Shown here in pieces: positions 16,763 through 25,798 of a stretch of DNA of 64,000 nucleotides. The DNA comes from Bacillus sp. es.036 (GTDB lineage Bacteria > Bacillota > Bacilli > Bacillales > Guptibacillaceae): assembly GCF_002563635.1 (NCBI RefSeq), contig NZ_PDIZ01000001.1:2046001-2110000 (forward strand), written 5' to 3'. The notes below the pieces were generated by a model. That model did not search any database and was not told where the DNA came from. It saw only the letters and a list, made by a program, of their open reading frames with translations. Numbering within the stretch: the first letter of the stretch is position 1; each line of letters opens with the position of its first letter. A program made the translations under genes and the position numbers.

Positions 16763-18040
16763 TTATTTTCTACGTTGCTTTTGCTGAATTCTGTCACGCT
16801 CTTGTTGCATTTTCTTTTTGTACCCTGGTTTAACTTTCTTTGGCTTTGGTACAAAAACGTCCGGCTTTGATGAAGTTGGTTTTTTACGAGGAGTTACAGG
16901 TTTCGCTTCTACCCATTCCCCGTTCTTAACCTCTTTATATGCAATACTGATTCCCTTTGCTGACAGCTTTTGAATCGCTTGTTGATCGGAAGGCTCTGCA
17001 AGTGTATAAGCAATTCCATCCTGACCTGCACGTGCTGTTCGACCTACGCGGTGAATATAGAAATCAAGATCTTTTGGTAATTCAAAATTTATAACGTGCG
17101 ACACGCCTTTTATGTCAATCCCTCGTGAAGCAAGGTCTGTCGCTACGACATACTGACATTCAGCTTCTTGAATTTTCTTCATAATTTGCTTGCGTTGACG
17201 AGCTTGAACACCGCCGTGAAGTCGCTCTACATTATGCCCGTTCTCAATTAAAAAGTCAGCTACTTCATCAGCCGTTTGTTTCGTATTTGTAAAGACAAGA
17301 GCTAAATAAGGGTTGATGGCTTTTGTTACATTAAGCAGCAACTCTTTCTTCTCACGATATCGGGCTGGTATAAAAATATTTTCTACTTTATCAGCCGTTA
17401 CCTGCTCAGCATTGACTTCAACAAATTTAGGGTTGTCCATATATTTCTTCAAAAATGGTTGCAGACTCTTTGGAATTGTTGCAGAGAATACGAGCATTTG
17501 TAATTCTTTTGCCATTCTTGAAGCAATATAATCCACATCTTCAATGAAACCCATATCTAGCATCTGATCAGCTTCATCTACTACGAGCATAGTTGCAGGA
17601 AAAACGCTTAAAGCTTGCTCTTCAACAAGGTCTTTAATTCTTCCTGGTGTTCCAATCACGATATGTGGCGTATTTTTCATCCGACTAATCATGCGTTTCC
17701 GATCCGTTCCACCTACGGCTTTTTTGATGGAAATCGCTTCTTCTTCTGAAAGCGGTTCGATTAATTTTAATGCTTCATTATATATTTGATCAGCTAGTTC
17801 GCGAGTTGGTGCTGTAATCACGGCCTGACATTCATTCTTCTCACGGTCAATACGATGAATAAGCGGTAAAAGAAAAGCAAGTGTTTTACCTGATCCCGTT
17901 TGTGATTGTCCAATTGCACTCTCACCATTACGTATAGCTGGCACAAGTCTCTCTTGTATTTCAGTTGGTCTTGTGAATTTCTGAGCTTCTAGCGCTTCAA
18001 TTAAGAATGGCTTAAGCTCTAATCTATCAAATTGTTTCAT
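16763..18040 (-). CDS. cshB: DEAD-box RNA helicase CshB
   Basis: A 425-residue ATP-dependent RNA helicase. The two RecA-like domains carry all main motifs: Q motif (FTRPTEIQ), motif I (SQTGSGKT), Ia (APTRELA), II (VDEADQMLD, DEAD), III (SAT), IV (ALVFTNT), V (ATDLASRGID) and VI (HRVGRTARAG). The last 60 residues are basic (PRKKP, KPKKVKPGYKKKMQQ), typical of RNA-binding tails. ATG at 18040 (MKQFDRLELKPF) follows GGAGG. Orthologous to YqfR/CshB, which helps RNA folding in the cold. Between nfo and yqfQ as in B. subtilis. Confidence 0.94.
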   Translation of the reverse strand: MKQFDRLELKPFLIEALEAQKFTRPTEIQERLVPAIRNGESAIGQSQTGSGKTLAFLLPLIHRIDREKNECQAVITAPTRELADQIYNEALKLIEPLSEEEAISIKKAVGGTDRKRMISRMKNTPHIVIGTPGRIKDLVEEQALSVFPATMLVVDEADQMLDMGFIEDVDYIASRMAKELQMLVFSATIPKSLQPFLKKYMDNPKFVEVNAEQVTADKVENIFIPARYREKKELLLNVTKAINPYLALVFTNTKQTADEVADFLIENGHNVERLHGGVQARQRKQIMKKIQEAECQYVVATDLASRGIDIKGVSHVINFELPKDLDFYIHRVGRTARAGQDGIAYTLAEPSDQQAIQKLSAKGISIAYKEVKNGEWVEAKPVTPRKKPTSSKPDVFVPKPKKVKPGYKKKMQQERDRIQQKQRRK

Positions 18041-18344
18041 TATCGTTGTTCCTCCATCCATTAATCCACTTTGTATTATAAAGCAAATTCACGTAAAGCG
18101 CCATACGTTCAGAAAAGACCTTCCACTCTGATTTTGCATGCACTGTCATATAATAGAAATATTACGTTTCCTTCGCATTTATTTTAGAAGCGATTCCATG
18201 CTTAAAGAAGGCAGATCTGAGTTAAAAACTTTTCTATTATTTGTATTGCCCAATATTGTACCTTCTCACACCTTCTATTTTTTCAGCATACCTTAATAGT
18301 ACCAACAGTTTATTTTGGTCAAGTTATAAGAAGGAGGGTATGAC
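18041..18344. other. 304-base spacer between divergent cshB and yqfQ
   Basis: No reading frame is supported. The right part holds the yqfQ promoter region (see 18268-18295). The left part should hold the cshB promoter; I saw no strong consensus there. Confidence 0.5.
18268..18295 (+). promoter_or_regulatory. Candidate SigK-type promoter for yqfQ
   Basis: AC (18268-18269), 17 bases, CATACCTTA (18287-18295), matching the mother-cell SigK pattern AC-N16/17-CATANNNTA. It lies 49 bases before the yqfQ start. Confidence 0.5.
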
Positions 18345-18938
18345 ATGAATCAATTTCCTCCCTCCCCTCAAAGTGGTCCGGGTCCTGGCATGGGCTTTCC
18401 ATTTTCCGGCGGAGGGTTTCAAGGTCCCGGCCCAGGCTTTTCACAGCCTCCACAAACAGGAACTGGAGGACTATTATCTAGGTTTTTAGGCGGTGGCGGA
18501 ACGCAAGCAGGTGGACTCCCTATGCCTCCAGGTTCATTTCCAGCAATGCGCGGGGCGATACCTGGTTTTCCTCAGCAGGCTGGGATGTTATCTCGATTTC
18601 TTCCTGGTGCCGGCCAGGGTGGTATGGATATGATGGGCATGATCCAAAATGTTCAAAAAGTGATGCAAGCTGCCGACACAATTAAACCTATGGTACAGCA
18701 ATACGGACCAATGGTAAAACAACTGCCAGAAATGATCGCTTTATTTAAAGAATACCAAAAATCCTCAGGGGAAACAGAAGATGATGAAGATAGCGAAGCA
18801 GACGAAACACCTAAGAAAGCAAAGAAATCTTCTAAAAAAACAAAAGGCAAAACCCCTCCAATAACAAACGCAAAGAAAAAATCAAAACCGGTTTCAAATG
18901 AACAAAGTATTAAATCAAAACCTAAACTCTATGTTTAA
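18345..18938 (+). CDS. yqfQ: VrrA/YqfQ family protein of low complexity
   Basis: A 197-residue protein. The first 100 residues are rich in Gly, Pro, Phe and Met (MNQFPPSPQSGPGPGMGFPF, LLSRFLGGGG, GMLSRFLPGAGQGGMD), with two copies of a LLSRFL/MLSRFLP motif. A more ordered helical stretch follows (IQNVQKVMQAADTIKPMVQQYG), then an acidic run (EDDEDSEADE) and a lysine-rich tail. This matches the YqfQ/VrrA family near ispH in bacilli; the name VrrA comes from a variable-repeat locus in B. anthracis. The candidate SigK promoter suggests a spore coat or cortex-related product, which is inference. Start is preceded by AAGGAGGG. Confidence 0.78.
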   Translation: MNQFPPSPQSGPGPGMGFPFSGGGFQGPGPGFSQPPQTGTGGLLSRFLGGGGTQAGGLPMPPGSFPAMRGAIPGFPQQAGMLSRFLPGAGQGGMDMMGMIQNVQKVMQAADTIKPMVQQYGPMVKQLPEMIALFKEYQKSSGETEDDEDSEADETPKKAKKSSKKTKGKTPPITNAKKKSKPVSNEQSIKSKPKLYV

Positions 18939-19031
18939 CCAACGTGTTTCGTTGAGTTATCTCGATATCTCCTTTATAATTAGGAGAGATCAGTTATACA
19001 ACAATCCATGAATGGATTGAGGAGGTACTCG

Positions 19032-19976
19032 ATGAAAGTAACTAAAATTTCACCTAGAGGTTATTGCTATGGCGTTGTGGATGCAATGGTCATTGCACGC
19101 AATGCAGCGCTTGATAAAACTTTACCGCGCCCGATTTTTATTCTCGGGATGATCGTTCATAATAAACATGTAACAGATGCTTTTGAAGATGATGGCATTA
19201 TTACCCTTGATGGACCGAACCGTATGGAAATTCTTAAGAAGGTAGAATCCGGAACGGTTATTTTCACTGCTCATGGCGTTTCGCCTCAAGTTCGTGAGCT
19301 AGCTGAAGAAAAGGGGTTAACTGTCCTTGATGCTACTTGCCCCGATGTGACGGTAACACATGATTTAATTCGTGAAAAACAACAAGAAGGCTATCACGTT
19401 ATTTATATTGGTAAAAAAGGACACCCCGAACCTGAAGGAGCCATGGGAATCGCTCCTGAAATCGTGCATCTTGTTGAAAAACCAGAAGAAGTCGATGATC
19501 TTCAAATTAACAGTGAAAAGATTATTATTACAAACCAAACGACAATGAGTCAGTGGGATGTACAAGAAATTATGGAAAGAGCGACTGAACGGTATCCGCA
19601 TGCCGTTATCCATAATGAAATTTGTAATGCTACTCAAGTACGTCAAGAAGCCGTTGCCGAACAGGCTGGTGATACAGATTTAGTTCTTGTCGTCGGAGAC
19701 CCAAAAAGTAATAATTCGAACCGCCTTGCGCAAGTATCAATTGAAGTTGCAGGAACACCTGCATACAGAATTACCGACATTTCAGAATTACAACTTGAGT
19801 GGCTCAAAGGAGTTGAAACAGTCGGTGTGACTGCTGGAGCTTCTACTCCAACTCCAATTACGAAAGAAGTGATCCGTTTTCTTGATCAATATGATCCAGA
19901 AGATGAAGATACGTGGGTACGGGAAAGAAAGGTACCTTCATCCAAAATCCTTCCTAAAGTAAAAGTGAAAAAGTAA
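19032..19976 (+). CDS. ispH: 4-hydroxy-3-methylbut-2-enyl diphosphate reductase
   Basis: A 314-residue 4Fe-4S enzyme and last step of the MEP pathway, converting HMBPP to IPP and DMAPP. ATG at 19032 ([18 protein letters not shown]) follows GAGGAGG; the in-frame ATG at 19008 has no site. The three cluster cysteines are seen in GYCYGV, DATCPDV and [11 protein letters not shown]. Also conserved are [20 protein letters not shown] and [12 protein letters not shown]. It pairs functionally with ispG at 5197-6315. A strong bidirectional terminator follows. Confidence 0.96.
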   Translation: MKVTKISPRGYCYGVVDAMVIARNAALDKTLPRPIFILGMIVHNKHVTDAFEDDGIITLDGPNRMEILKKVESGTVIFTAHGVSPQVRELAEEKGLTVLDATCPDVTVTHDLIREKQQEGYHVIYIGKKGHPEPEGAMGIAPEIVHLVEKPEEVDDLQINSEKIIITNQTTMSQWDVQEIMERATERYPHAVIHNEICNATQVRQEAVAEQAGDTDLVLVVGDPKSNNSNRLAQVSIEVAGTPAYRITDISELQLEWLKGVETVGVTAGASTPTPITKEVIRFLDQYDPEDEDTWVRERKVPSSKILPKVKVKK

Positions 19977-19977
19977 C

Positions 19978-20010
19978 AAAAAATCCCGCCTGTAGTGGCG
20001 GGATTTTTTT
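19978..20010. terminator. Bidirectional terminator between ispH and yqfO
   Basis: AAAAAATCCCGCC/GGCGGGATTTTTTT stem with a 6-base loop, between two convergent genes. Confidence 0.88.
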
Positions 20011-21131
20011 CATCTAAATTGGAATGGATCAGTTTTCTCTTGAGAGGAAATAATCTCTGTTTCATATCGCTTCTCTTCTAGAAAAGCTAACAATTTCTTA
20101 CGCACGCCCTCGACCATGATTTTTTCAATATTATGTCCTGCATCTATGATTTGGAGCCCTTCGATCATAGCATCATGTGCCACGTGGTAATAAATATCAC
20201 CTGAGACAAAAACATCTGCTCCACTAAAGCGAGCTGCGTTTATAAATTTATTACCGTCTCCACCTAATACAGCTACCTTTTTAATCGTAGATTGGAGATC
20301 TCCGACAATCCGAACGCCACCTGCACCAAGCTTTTCTTTCACAAAACCGGCAAAGCTTTCTAAGCTCATCTCAGTTTCAAGTTGACCAATTCTTCCTAGA
20401 CCTAACTTTTCTGGTTCATTATCAAGTGGATAAATATCATAAGCTACTTCTTCGTATGGATGCGCCTTCTTTATAGCATTTATAATTGCTGCTTGGTGAT
20501 CCGCATAGAAGATACTTTCAATTTTCACTTCATCTACAGATTCTAAAGCGCCCGCCTTACCAATGAACGGCTGTGCATGGTCAGTTGGCTTAAACCTTCC
20601 GGTCCCCTGAGAAGTAAAGGTACAATCACTATATTCTCCTATAGAGCCAGCTCCTGCGTTAGCAAGAGCATTTCTTACCTCTTCCTGGTGAGATGCCGGT
20701 ACAAAAACGACAACCTTTTTTAGCTCTCTCTGAAATGTTTCCACGAGAACGCTTGTATCTTTTAATCCTAACGCTTCTGCCAGCATATCGTTCACACCAC
20801 CAGGGGCCACATCCAAGTTCGTGTGAGCAGCATACACTGTAATATCATGCTTAATCAGCGTTTCAATCATTTTCCCTTGAGCTGTATCTAAATTAATTTT
20901 TTTTAGCGGTCGATAAAGGATAGGATGATGCGCTATGATTAAATCGACTCCTTCATTCACCGCTTCTTCAACAACATTGGGAAGAACATCAAGTGCAGTC
21001 ATGACTTTCTTGATTTTCTTGTTAAGACTGCCAACCTGTAGCCCGATCGGGTCTCCCTCTTCTGCATATTTCTTTTTAGACCAGGATTCAAATTCTTGAA
21101 TAATTGCCTGCCCTGAAACTAGCTTACTCAT
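20010..21131 (-). CDS. yqfO: Nif3-like dinuclear metal centre protein, YqfO
   Basis: A 373-residue Nif3-family protein. The two halves of the Nif3 fold carry the metal ligands (DLIIAHHPILYRPL, AAHTNLDVAPGGVND near the N-terminus; SGDIYYHVAHDAM and DAGHNIEK near the C-terminus). Between them lies the inserted PII/CutA-like domain of about 110 residues found in Gram-positive members. Members form hexameric toroids; the function is not settled. The start overlaps the end of trmK by four bases (ATGA), so the two are translated together, as in B. subtilis. Confidence 0.92.
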   Translation of the reverse strand: MSKLVSGQAIIQEFESWSKKKYAEEGDPIGLQVGSLNKKIKKVMTALDVLPNVVEEAVNEGVDLIIAHHPILYRPLKKINLDTAQGKMIETLIKHDITVYAAHTNLDVAPGGVNDMLAEALGLKDTSVLVETFQRELKKVVVFVPASHQEEVRNALANAGAGSIGEYSDCTFTSQGTGRFKPTDHAQPFIGKAGALESVDEVKIESIFYADHQAAIINAIKKAHPYEEVAYDIYPLDNEPEKLGLGRIGQLETEMSLESFAGFVKEKLGAGGVRIVGDLQSTIKKVAVLGGDGNKFINAARFSGADVFVSGDIYYHVAHDAMIEGLQIIDAGHNIEKIMVEGVRKKLLAFLEEKRYETEIISSQEKTDPFQFR

Positions 21132-21838
21132 GAAAGAACCTCCTTAATAATGTCCCGTTCATTTTTCACCTGTGCTTCTTTATCTGAAACACCGTGTGTT
21201 TTTGTTAACGACGTTAAGATCCGTTCCCTCTTCGTTAATTCATTTTGCCACTTTGTCCGGAAGGCTTCGTTTTGATTTTTTATAAGTATCGGACCAACTA
21301 ACATACTTTTTCGTAGCTCTTTATCAGACATTCCTTCATAAGGACGCTTTCCATTTCCTGCATCGAACACAAGAACTTCGTAAACCTTATGATCTTCTTC
21401 AAGAATGCATTCATCAACTAGCTCCCAATCTAAATCGGAAAGTCGTTCACGGAGAAGATGTGCAGCCACATTAGGTTGTAGGACCAGTCGCTTTACGTTC
21501 GCTAACTTCTCTCTTCCCTCTAGTAGAATATCCCGAATCAATTGACCGCCCATTCCAGCAATTGTAATGACATCTACTTCTCCAGGAGAAAGTACTTCAA
21601 GACCATTACCTTTACGCACTGTGATTTCTCTCGTGAAGCCGCTACGTTTAACCTGGTTAACGGCTGATTGATAAGGACCTTCATTTACCTCACCTGCTAC
21701 TGCAAACGTGATGTGCTGTTTATTCATTAAGTAGCAAGGTAAATACGCATGATCAGATCCAATATCCGCTACACTACTTCCTACTGGAACAAAGTTTGCT
21801 ACCGTTTTTAACCGCTCTGACAATAATTTATCGTTCAT
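21128..21838 (-). CDS. trmK: tRNA (adenine(22)-N1)-methyltransferase
   Basis: A 236-residue class I SAM-dependent methyltransferase that makes m1A22 in tRNA. The Rossmann part has motif I (VADIGSDHAYLPCYLM), motif II region (VAGEVNEGPYQSA) and the catalytic-site region (DVITIAGMGGQLIRDIL); the C-terminal third is a helical, coiled-coil-like tail with many charged residues. It matches YqfN/TrmK in length and neighbours. Translationally coupled to yqfO. Confidence 0.94.
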   Translation of the reverse strand: MNDKLLSERLKTVANFVPVGSSVADIGSDHAYLPCYLMNKQHITFAVAGEVNEGPYQSAVNQVKRSGFTREITVRKGNGLEVLSPGEVDVITIAGMGGQLIRDILLEGREKLANVKRLVLQPNVAAHLLRERLSDLDWELVDECILEEDHKVYEVLVFDAGNGKRPYEGMSDKELRKSMLVGPILIKNQNEAFRTKWQNELTKRERILTSLTKTHGVSDKEAQVKNERDIIKEVLS

Positions 21839-21936
21839 TTCTTCACCTTACCCAATTTTCTTCTTTATAGTTTACCCTTTACTATTTCTTGATAACAGAA
21901 ATTCGCATCAAAAGGAATTAGGTTTTCTTCCAAATA

Positions 21937-21969
21937 GAAAAGCTTCCTGTTCTCACAGAAAGCTTTTTT
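21937..21969 (-). terminator. Intrinsic terminator after cccA
   Basis: Minus-strand stem AAAAAAGCTTTCTGT/ACAGGAAGCTTTTCT with a 4-base loop and T-rich end. Confidence 0.75.
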
Positions 21970-21975
21970 CGCTTC

Positions 21976-22338
21976 TTATTTTTTCTCGGAAAGCCACTGA
22001 GCAACTGCTTCAGCTTGTTCTCCTTGAATGAGTCCCGCAGGCATTCCGGAGCCTTTACCATTATTAATAATGTCGAGAATTTCATCCTTGGAGTACTTTC
22101 CTCCAACCGCATTTAGAGCTGGTCCTACCTGGCCACCAAGATCACCACCGTGACAAGATGCACAATTTTGAGCGTAAATATCTTCAGGTGCAGCTGCTTC
22201 AGCCTGTTCTTGCTTTTCACCTTCGCCCTCAGCGCTCTCTTTGCCGTCCTGTTGCAATGCCCAGAAAGAAACACCAATAATGAGAATTAATCCGATAACG
22301 GCTGTCCAAGCAAATGGAATAAGCGGATTCTTTTTCAT
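21976..22338 (-). CDS. cccA: Membrane-anchored cytochrome c-550
   Basis: A 120-residue cytochrome c. An N-terminal membrane anchor (about residues 8-28) is followed by a charged Glu-rich linker of 25 residues and a small c-type haem domain with CASCH at C59, C62 and H63; M99 in GKGSGMPAG is the likely axial ligand. It carries electrons outside the membrane toward a terminal oxidase. In B. subtilis cccA follows sigA; here a fatty-acid pair lies between them. A one-mismatch cre-like sequence lies upstream on the plus strand (22418-22432). Good ribosome site AAGGAGG before ATG. Confidence 0.93.
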   Translation of the reverse strand: MKKNPLIPFAWTAVIGLILIIGVSFWALQQDGKESAEGEGEKQEQAEAAAPEDIYAQNCASCHGGDLGGQVGPALNAVGGKYSKDEILDIINNGKGSGMPAGLIQGEQAEAVAQWLSEKK

Positions 22339-22510
22339 TTCTTTTCCTCCTTGTACCGATTCGCTGATGTCGTTTTCCCCAAATATGTAAGAGTAAACAA
22401 ATCATAACTTATTTTACTTGAAAACGCTATGAAAGAAAAGGGGAAGCGAGGCAAATCACATATTTGTCATAGTTATTCACTCTATCTCTATGATAGCAAA
22501 TTTTCTCAAT

Positions 22511-22543
22511 AAAACAAACGGCATCAGCACAATTACTGATGCC
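22511..22543 (-). terminator. Intrinsic terminator after the acyl-CoA synthetase gene
   Basis: Minus-strand stem GGCATCAG/CTGATGCC, 8-base loop, followed by GTTTGTTTT. Confidence 0.72.
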
Positions 22544-22555
22544 AGTTCATATCAT

Positions 22556-24211
22556 TTATTTTTCTAAATTAGAATGAAAATTAGTCCACTTTACCGCGGT
22601 TTCACGGAGTTTATACTTTTGGATTTTTCCAGAAGCAGTCATTGGATAGTCATCGACAAAAAAGATATGAGACGGGATTTTATATCTTGCAATTTTCCCT
22701 TCACAAAAATGAAGAATATCGGCAGGGGTAATCGTTTCATTCTCTTTCAATTGTACACAAGCCACAACGATTTCTCCGTATTTCTCATCTGGAACACCAA
22801 TAACTTGAACGTCCTGAACAGCAGGATGTGTATATAAAAATTCTTCAATTTCTCGAGGGTACACATTCTCCCCACCACGAATGATCATATCCTTTAATCG
22901 CCCTGTAATCTGAACATACCCGCTCTCATTCATTTTCGCTAAATCTCCGGTATGTAGCCAACCGTCCTGGTCAATTACCTGCTTCGTCGCATCGGGCATG
23001 TGATAGTACCCTTTCATCACATGGTAACCTCTTGTACATAATTCTCCTATCTGATTTTCCTGAACTTCTTTACTCGTTAGAGGATCTACGATTTTAACCT
23101 CAACACCAGGTAAAGCTTGACCAACAGAATTTACTCTGTATTCAATCGGGTCATAAGTTCTAGTTTGGGTAATAACTGGAGAAGATTCCGTTTGACCATA
23201 AGCAATCGTAATTTCTTCCATATTCATTTTGTTCATCACATTTTTCATCACTTCAATTGGACAAGGACTTCCAGCCATGATTCCGGTACGCAAAGATCGC
23301 AAATCAAATGTATCAAATTCAGGAAGATTGAGCTCTGCAATAAACATCGTAGGTACACCGTGTAGGGCTGTGCACTTCTCCTGTTCCACCGTCTTCAATA
23401 CAAGATTCGCCTCAAATTCAACAATCGGAACGATGGTGGCTCCTGCTGAAAAAGCAGCTAAAGTACCTAATACACAGCCAAAACAATGAAAGAAAGGCAC
23501 TGGAATACAGAGACGATCTTCTTCTGTTAGTTTCATACACTGGCCAATCTGATAGCCGTTATTAAGGATATTGTAATGAGTAAGCATAACACCTTTTGGA
23601 AAACCAGTAGTCCCTGACGTATATTGCATATTGATCACATCATCAGGATCAAGCTCTTTCTTTCTTATATTCAACTCCTCTTCTGACGTTGACTTACCAC
23701 ATTGAAGGAATTCATTCCATGACATAAAAGAAGATTGTGGATTTGATCCGATATAAATCGCATGTTTTAAATAAGGGAGATCATGCAAGGCACATTTCCC
23801 ATTAATAACCTGGTCACCACTTTTCGTCAGATCAAGAAAGGCTTTTGGATAAGAAGTACCTTTGAAACCATCAATTATAAATAGATGAGTGGCATCAGAT
23901 TGCTTGAGAACGTACTCCAATTCAGTTGACTGATAGTTCGTATTCACAGTAACAAGCACCGCACCTATTTTAGCAGTGGCAAATTGCAATAGTAGCCATT
24001 CTGGTACATTCGTTGCCCATACGGCAATATGCTCTCCTTTGACCACACCTAAATCAAGTAGCGATTTTGCAACTGAATTAACTTCCCTATTAAATTCACT
24101 GAAAGTGTACCGAACATTTTCTTTTGCATATACGACAGCTTCTTTCGAGCCAAATTGATGAACCTGTCTCTCAAGCATCGCCCCAATTGTCTCATGAAGC
24201 AATTTCGTCAT
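22556..24211 (-). CDS. AMP-binding fatty acyl-CoA synthetase, YngI-like
   Basis: A 551-residue member of the adenylate-forming family. P-loop motif MQYTSGTTGFPKGVMLTH, the A5 motif IAYGQTESSP, the A7 motif GWLHTGDLA, the A8 hinge GRLKDMIIRGGENVYPREIEE and the C-terminal catalytic lysine in ASGKIQKYKLRE are all present. It is expected to activate a fatty or branched-chain acid to its CoA ester in the cytoplasm; chain length cannot be read from sequence. The following gene in transcription order before it is an acyl-CoA dehydrogenase, so the pair resembles yngI-yngJ or other beta-oxidation sets. It has its own promoter and sits beside a CG-rich palindrome at 24289-24306. Confidence 0.9.
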   Translation of the reverse strand: MTKLLHETIGAMLERQVHQFGSKEAVVYAKENVRYTFSEFNREVNSVAKSLLDLGVVKGEHIAVWATNVPEWLLLQFATAKIGAVLVTVNTNYQSTELEYVLKQSDATHLFIIDGFKGTSYPKAFLDLTKSGDQVINGKCALHDLPYLKHAIYIGSNPQSSFMSWNEFLQCGKSTSEEELNIRKKELDPDDVINMQYTSGTTGFPKGVMLTHYNILNNGYQIGQCMKLTEEDRLCIPVPFFHCFGCVLGTLAAFSAGATIVPIVEFEANLVLKTVEQEKCTALHGVPTMFIAELNLPEFDTFDLRSLRTGIMAGSPCPIEVMKNVMNKMNMEEITIAYGQTESSPVITQTRTYDPIEYRVNSVGQALPGVEVKIVDPLTSKEVQENQIGELCTRGYHVMKGYYHMPDATKQVIDQDGWLHTGDLAKMNESGYVQITGRLKDMIIRGGENVYPREIEEFLYTHPAVQDVQVIGVPDEKYGEIVVACVQLKENETITPADILHFCEGKIARYKIPSHIFFVDDYPMTASGKIQKYKLRETAVKWTNFHSNLEK

Positions 24212-24236
24212 AGTCGCACCCCTTTTTAATTACCAT

Positions 24237-24264
24237 GTTATAACTCGCATGTATACTGAATCAA
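24237..24264 (-). promoter_or_regulatory. SigA-type promoter for the acyl-CoA synthetase gene
   Basis: -35 TTGATT (24259-24264), 16-base spacer, -10 TATAAC (24237-24242) on the minus strand, 26 bases before the start codon at 24211. Confidence 0.5.
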
Positions 24265-24288
24265 AAGCAATTCCCAACACATCTCATC

Positions 24289-24306
24289 TAACCGAGCGCT
24301 CGTTCA
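24289..24306. promoter_or_regulatory. CG-rich palindrome, candidate TetR-family operator
   Basis: A perfect 10-base palindrome CGAGCGCTCG (24293-24302) within an imperfect 18-base one, standing out from the AT-rich spacer between acyl-CoA dehydrogenase and synthetase genes. Such sites are common for TetR-type regulators of fatty acid genes. The regulator is not in this window. Confidence 0.4.
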
Positions 24307-24308
24307 GT

Positions 24309-25448
24309 TTAACAACCAATTTCACGAGCAATGACCATTCGTTGAATCTCTGATGTTCCTTCGCCAATTTCAAGTAGTTTCGCGTCTCTAAAATAACGCT
24401 CGACATGATAATCACGCATATAGCCATTTCCACCGTGAATTTGAACTGCCTGGTCGCAAACTTCCATACAGATTTCTGAAGCATATAATTTGCAGATAGA
24501 GGCTTCTTTTGTGAACTTTTTACCCTGGTCTTTTAACCAGGCAGCTTTGTATACCATTGTGCGAGCTAATTCTATTTTCATAGCCATATCTGCTAATTTA
24601 AATTGTATGGCTTGAAAACGTGAAATTGATCGACCAAACTGCTTCCGTTCATTTGCATACTGTAACGCCTTCTCATAAGCCGCCTGAGCAATTCCTACAC
24701 CCATAGCACCAATCCCTATCCTTCCACCATCAAGCGTCATAAGGAATTGTCTAAAGCCATCTCCACGCTTCCCAAGTAGGTTCTCCTCCGGTACGACGAC
24801 GTCTTCCATAACAAGTTCCGTTGTATTCGACGAATGCAATCCTAATTTCTCATAATTATCAATCACTCTAAAGCCAGGTGCGGAAGTAGGCGAAATTATA
24901 GCGCTAATTTCTTTTTCGCCGTCTTTACGATTTGTAATCGCCGTTAATGCAAGATGATCGGCGTAAGATGCATTTGTAATATAGCACTTATTCCCATTAA
25001 TAACCCACTGGCCGTCATTGAGAAAGGCTTCTGTTTCTGTCCCTCCTGCATCTGATCCGGCATTAGGCTCTGTTAATCCAAATGCACCCAATGACTCTCC
25101 AGAACAAATTGGTGCAAGGTATTTTTGCTTCTGTTCTTCTGTGCCAAACAGGTGCAGCGGTGCTCCTCCAAGCGATACGTGAGCGGAATAAGTAATTCCA
25201 GTTGACCCGCACGCACGGCTTAATTCTTCTACGACAATGGCAAAGCTTATTGTATCTGCTCCTCCTCCACCGTACTCTTCTGGAAATGGAAGACCCATAA
25301 TACCCAGTTCACCGAGTTGTTGAAAAATCTCTTTAGGAAACCTCTTTTCCTTATCTCTTTGTTCTGCACCAGGTGCAACCTTCTCATCTGCAAACTCTCT
25401 AATCATCTTTTGAATCATTTTTTGCTCTTTCGTTAAGTCAAAATTCAT
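24309..25448 (-). CDS. Acyl-CoA dehydrogenase
   Basis: A 379-residue FAD enzyme that makes the trans-2 double bond in acyl-CoA, the first oxidation of beta-oxidation or branched-chain acid breakdown. The N-terminal helical domain starts [20 protein letters not shown]; the middle beta domain has [16 protein letters not shown]; the C-terminal part has [21 protein letters not shown] and the catalytic glutamate region in [23 protein letters not shown] at 25448 fits the family N-terminus and AGGAGG; ATG at 25454 is also possible. Promoter and cre box lie upstream. It is the first gene of the pair and is inserted between sigA and the synthetase. Confidence 0.93.
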   Translation of the reverse strand: MNFDLTKEQKMIQKMIREFADEKVAPGAEQRDKEKRFPKEIFQQLGELGIMGLPFPEEYGGGGADTISFAIVVEELSRACGSTGITYSAHVSLGGAPLHLFGTEEQKQKYLAPICSGESLGAFGLTEPNAGSDAGGTETEAFLNDGQWVINGNKCYITNASYADHLALTAITNRKDGEKEISAIISPTSAPGFRVIDNYEKLGLHSSNTTELVMEDVVVPEENLLGKRGDGFRQFLMTLDGGRIGIGAMGVGIAQAAYEKALQYANERKQFGRSISRFQAIQFKLADMAMKIELARTMVYKAAWLKDQGKKFTKEASICKLYASEICMEVCDQAVQIHGGNGYMRDYHVERYFRDAKLLEIGEGTSEIQRMVIAREIGC

Positions 25449-25480
25449 TACCATATAACCTCCTATAAATACCACCAAAT

Positions 25481-25495
25481 TGAATGCGCTTACAT
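25481..25495 (-). promoter_or_regulatory. Catabolite responsive element (cre) for CcpA
   Basis: Minus-strand ATGTAAGCGCATTCA fits the cre consensus WTGNAANCGNWNNCW at every position. It covers the expected transcription start, just after the -10 at 25499-25504, a classic repressing place. Confidence 0.75.
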
Positions 25496-25498
25496 TTT

Positions 25499-25527
25499 AT
25501 TATCTCTTTTAGATGTAATTTTTTCAA
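25499..25527 (-). promoter_or_regulatory. SigA-type promoter for the acyl-CoA dehydrogenase gene
   Basis: -35 TTGAAA (25522-25527), 17-base spacer, -10 GATAAT (25499-25504) on the minus strand. Confidence 0.65.
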
Positions 25528-25755
25528 CATTTTAGAAAATAAAAATAATTTTATATATTATTTTTTTGTTACTAAGACTCTAAAGCCTATTATGACAAGA
25601 GGCAGTACTTTTATTTTCAAAACGGTCATTTGCAAAACGAAAGAAAAATCAGTAAAATAAATGACAAGAAATGTATTCTTTAATCCACATAGTAATTCTT
25701 CGTTGGCTAAATAAACAAGTTAAATACGAATGAGACATAAACGCTAATAAATAAT

Positions 25756-25790
25756 AAAAAACTCTCTGACCGCTTAAGCAGTCAGAGAGT
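25756..25790 (-). terminator. Intrinsic terminator after sigA
   Basis: Minus-strand stem ACTCTCTGAC/GTCAGAGAGT plus inner pairs TGCTTAAGCG, followed by six T. Confidence 0.85.
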
Positions 25791-25798
25791 AAGTAAGT

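Larger units (their letters stand above)
25449..25798. other. 350-base spacer between sigA and the acyl-CoA dehydrogenase gene
   Basis: Very AT-rich. It holds the acyl-CoA dehydrogenase promoter and cre box at its left end and the sigA terminator at its right end. No reading frame in the middle (25530-25755) looks real. Confidence 0.6.
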
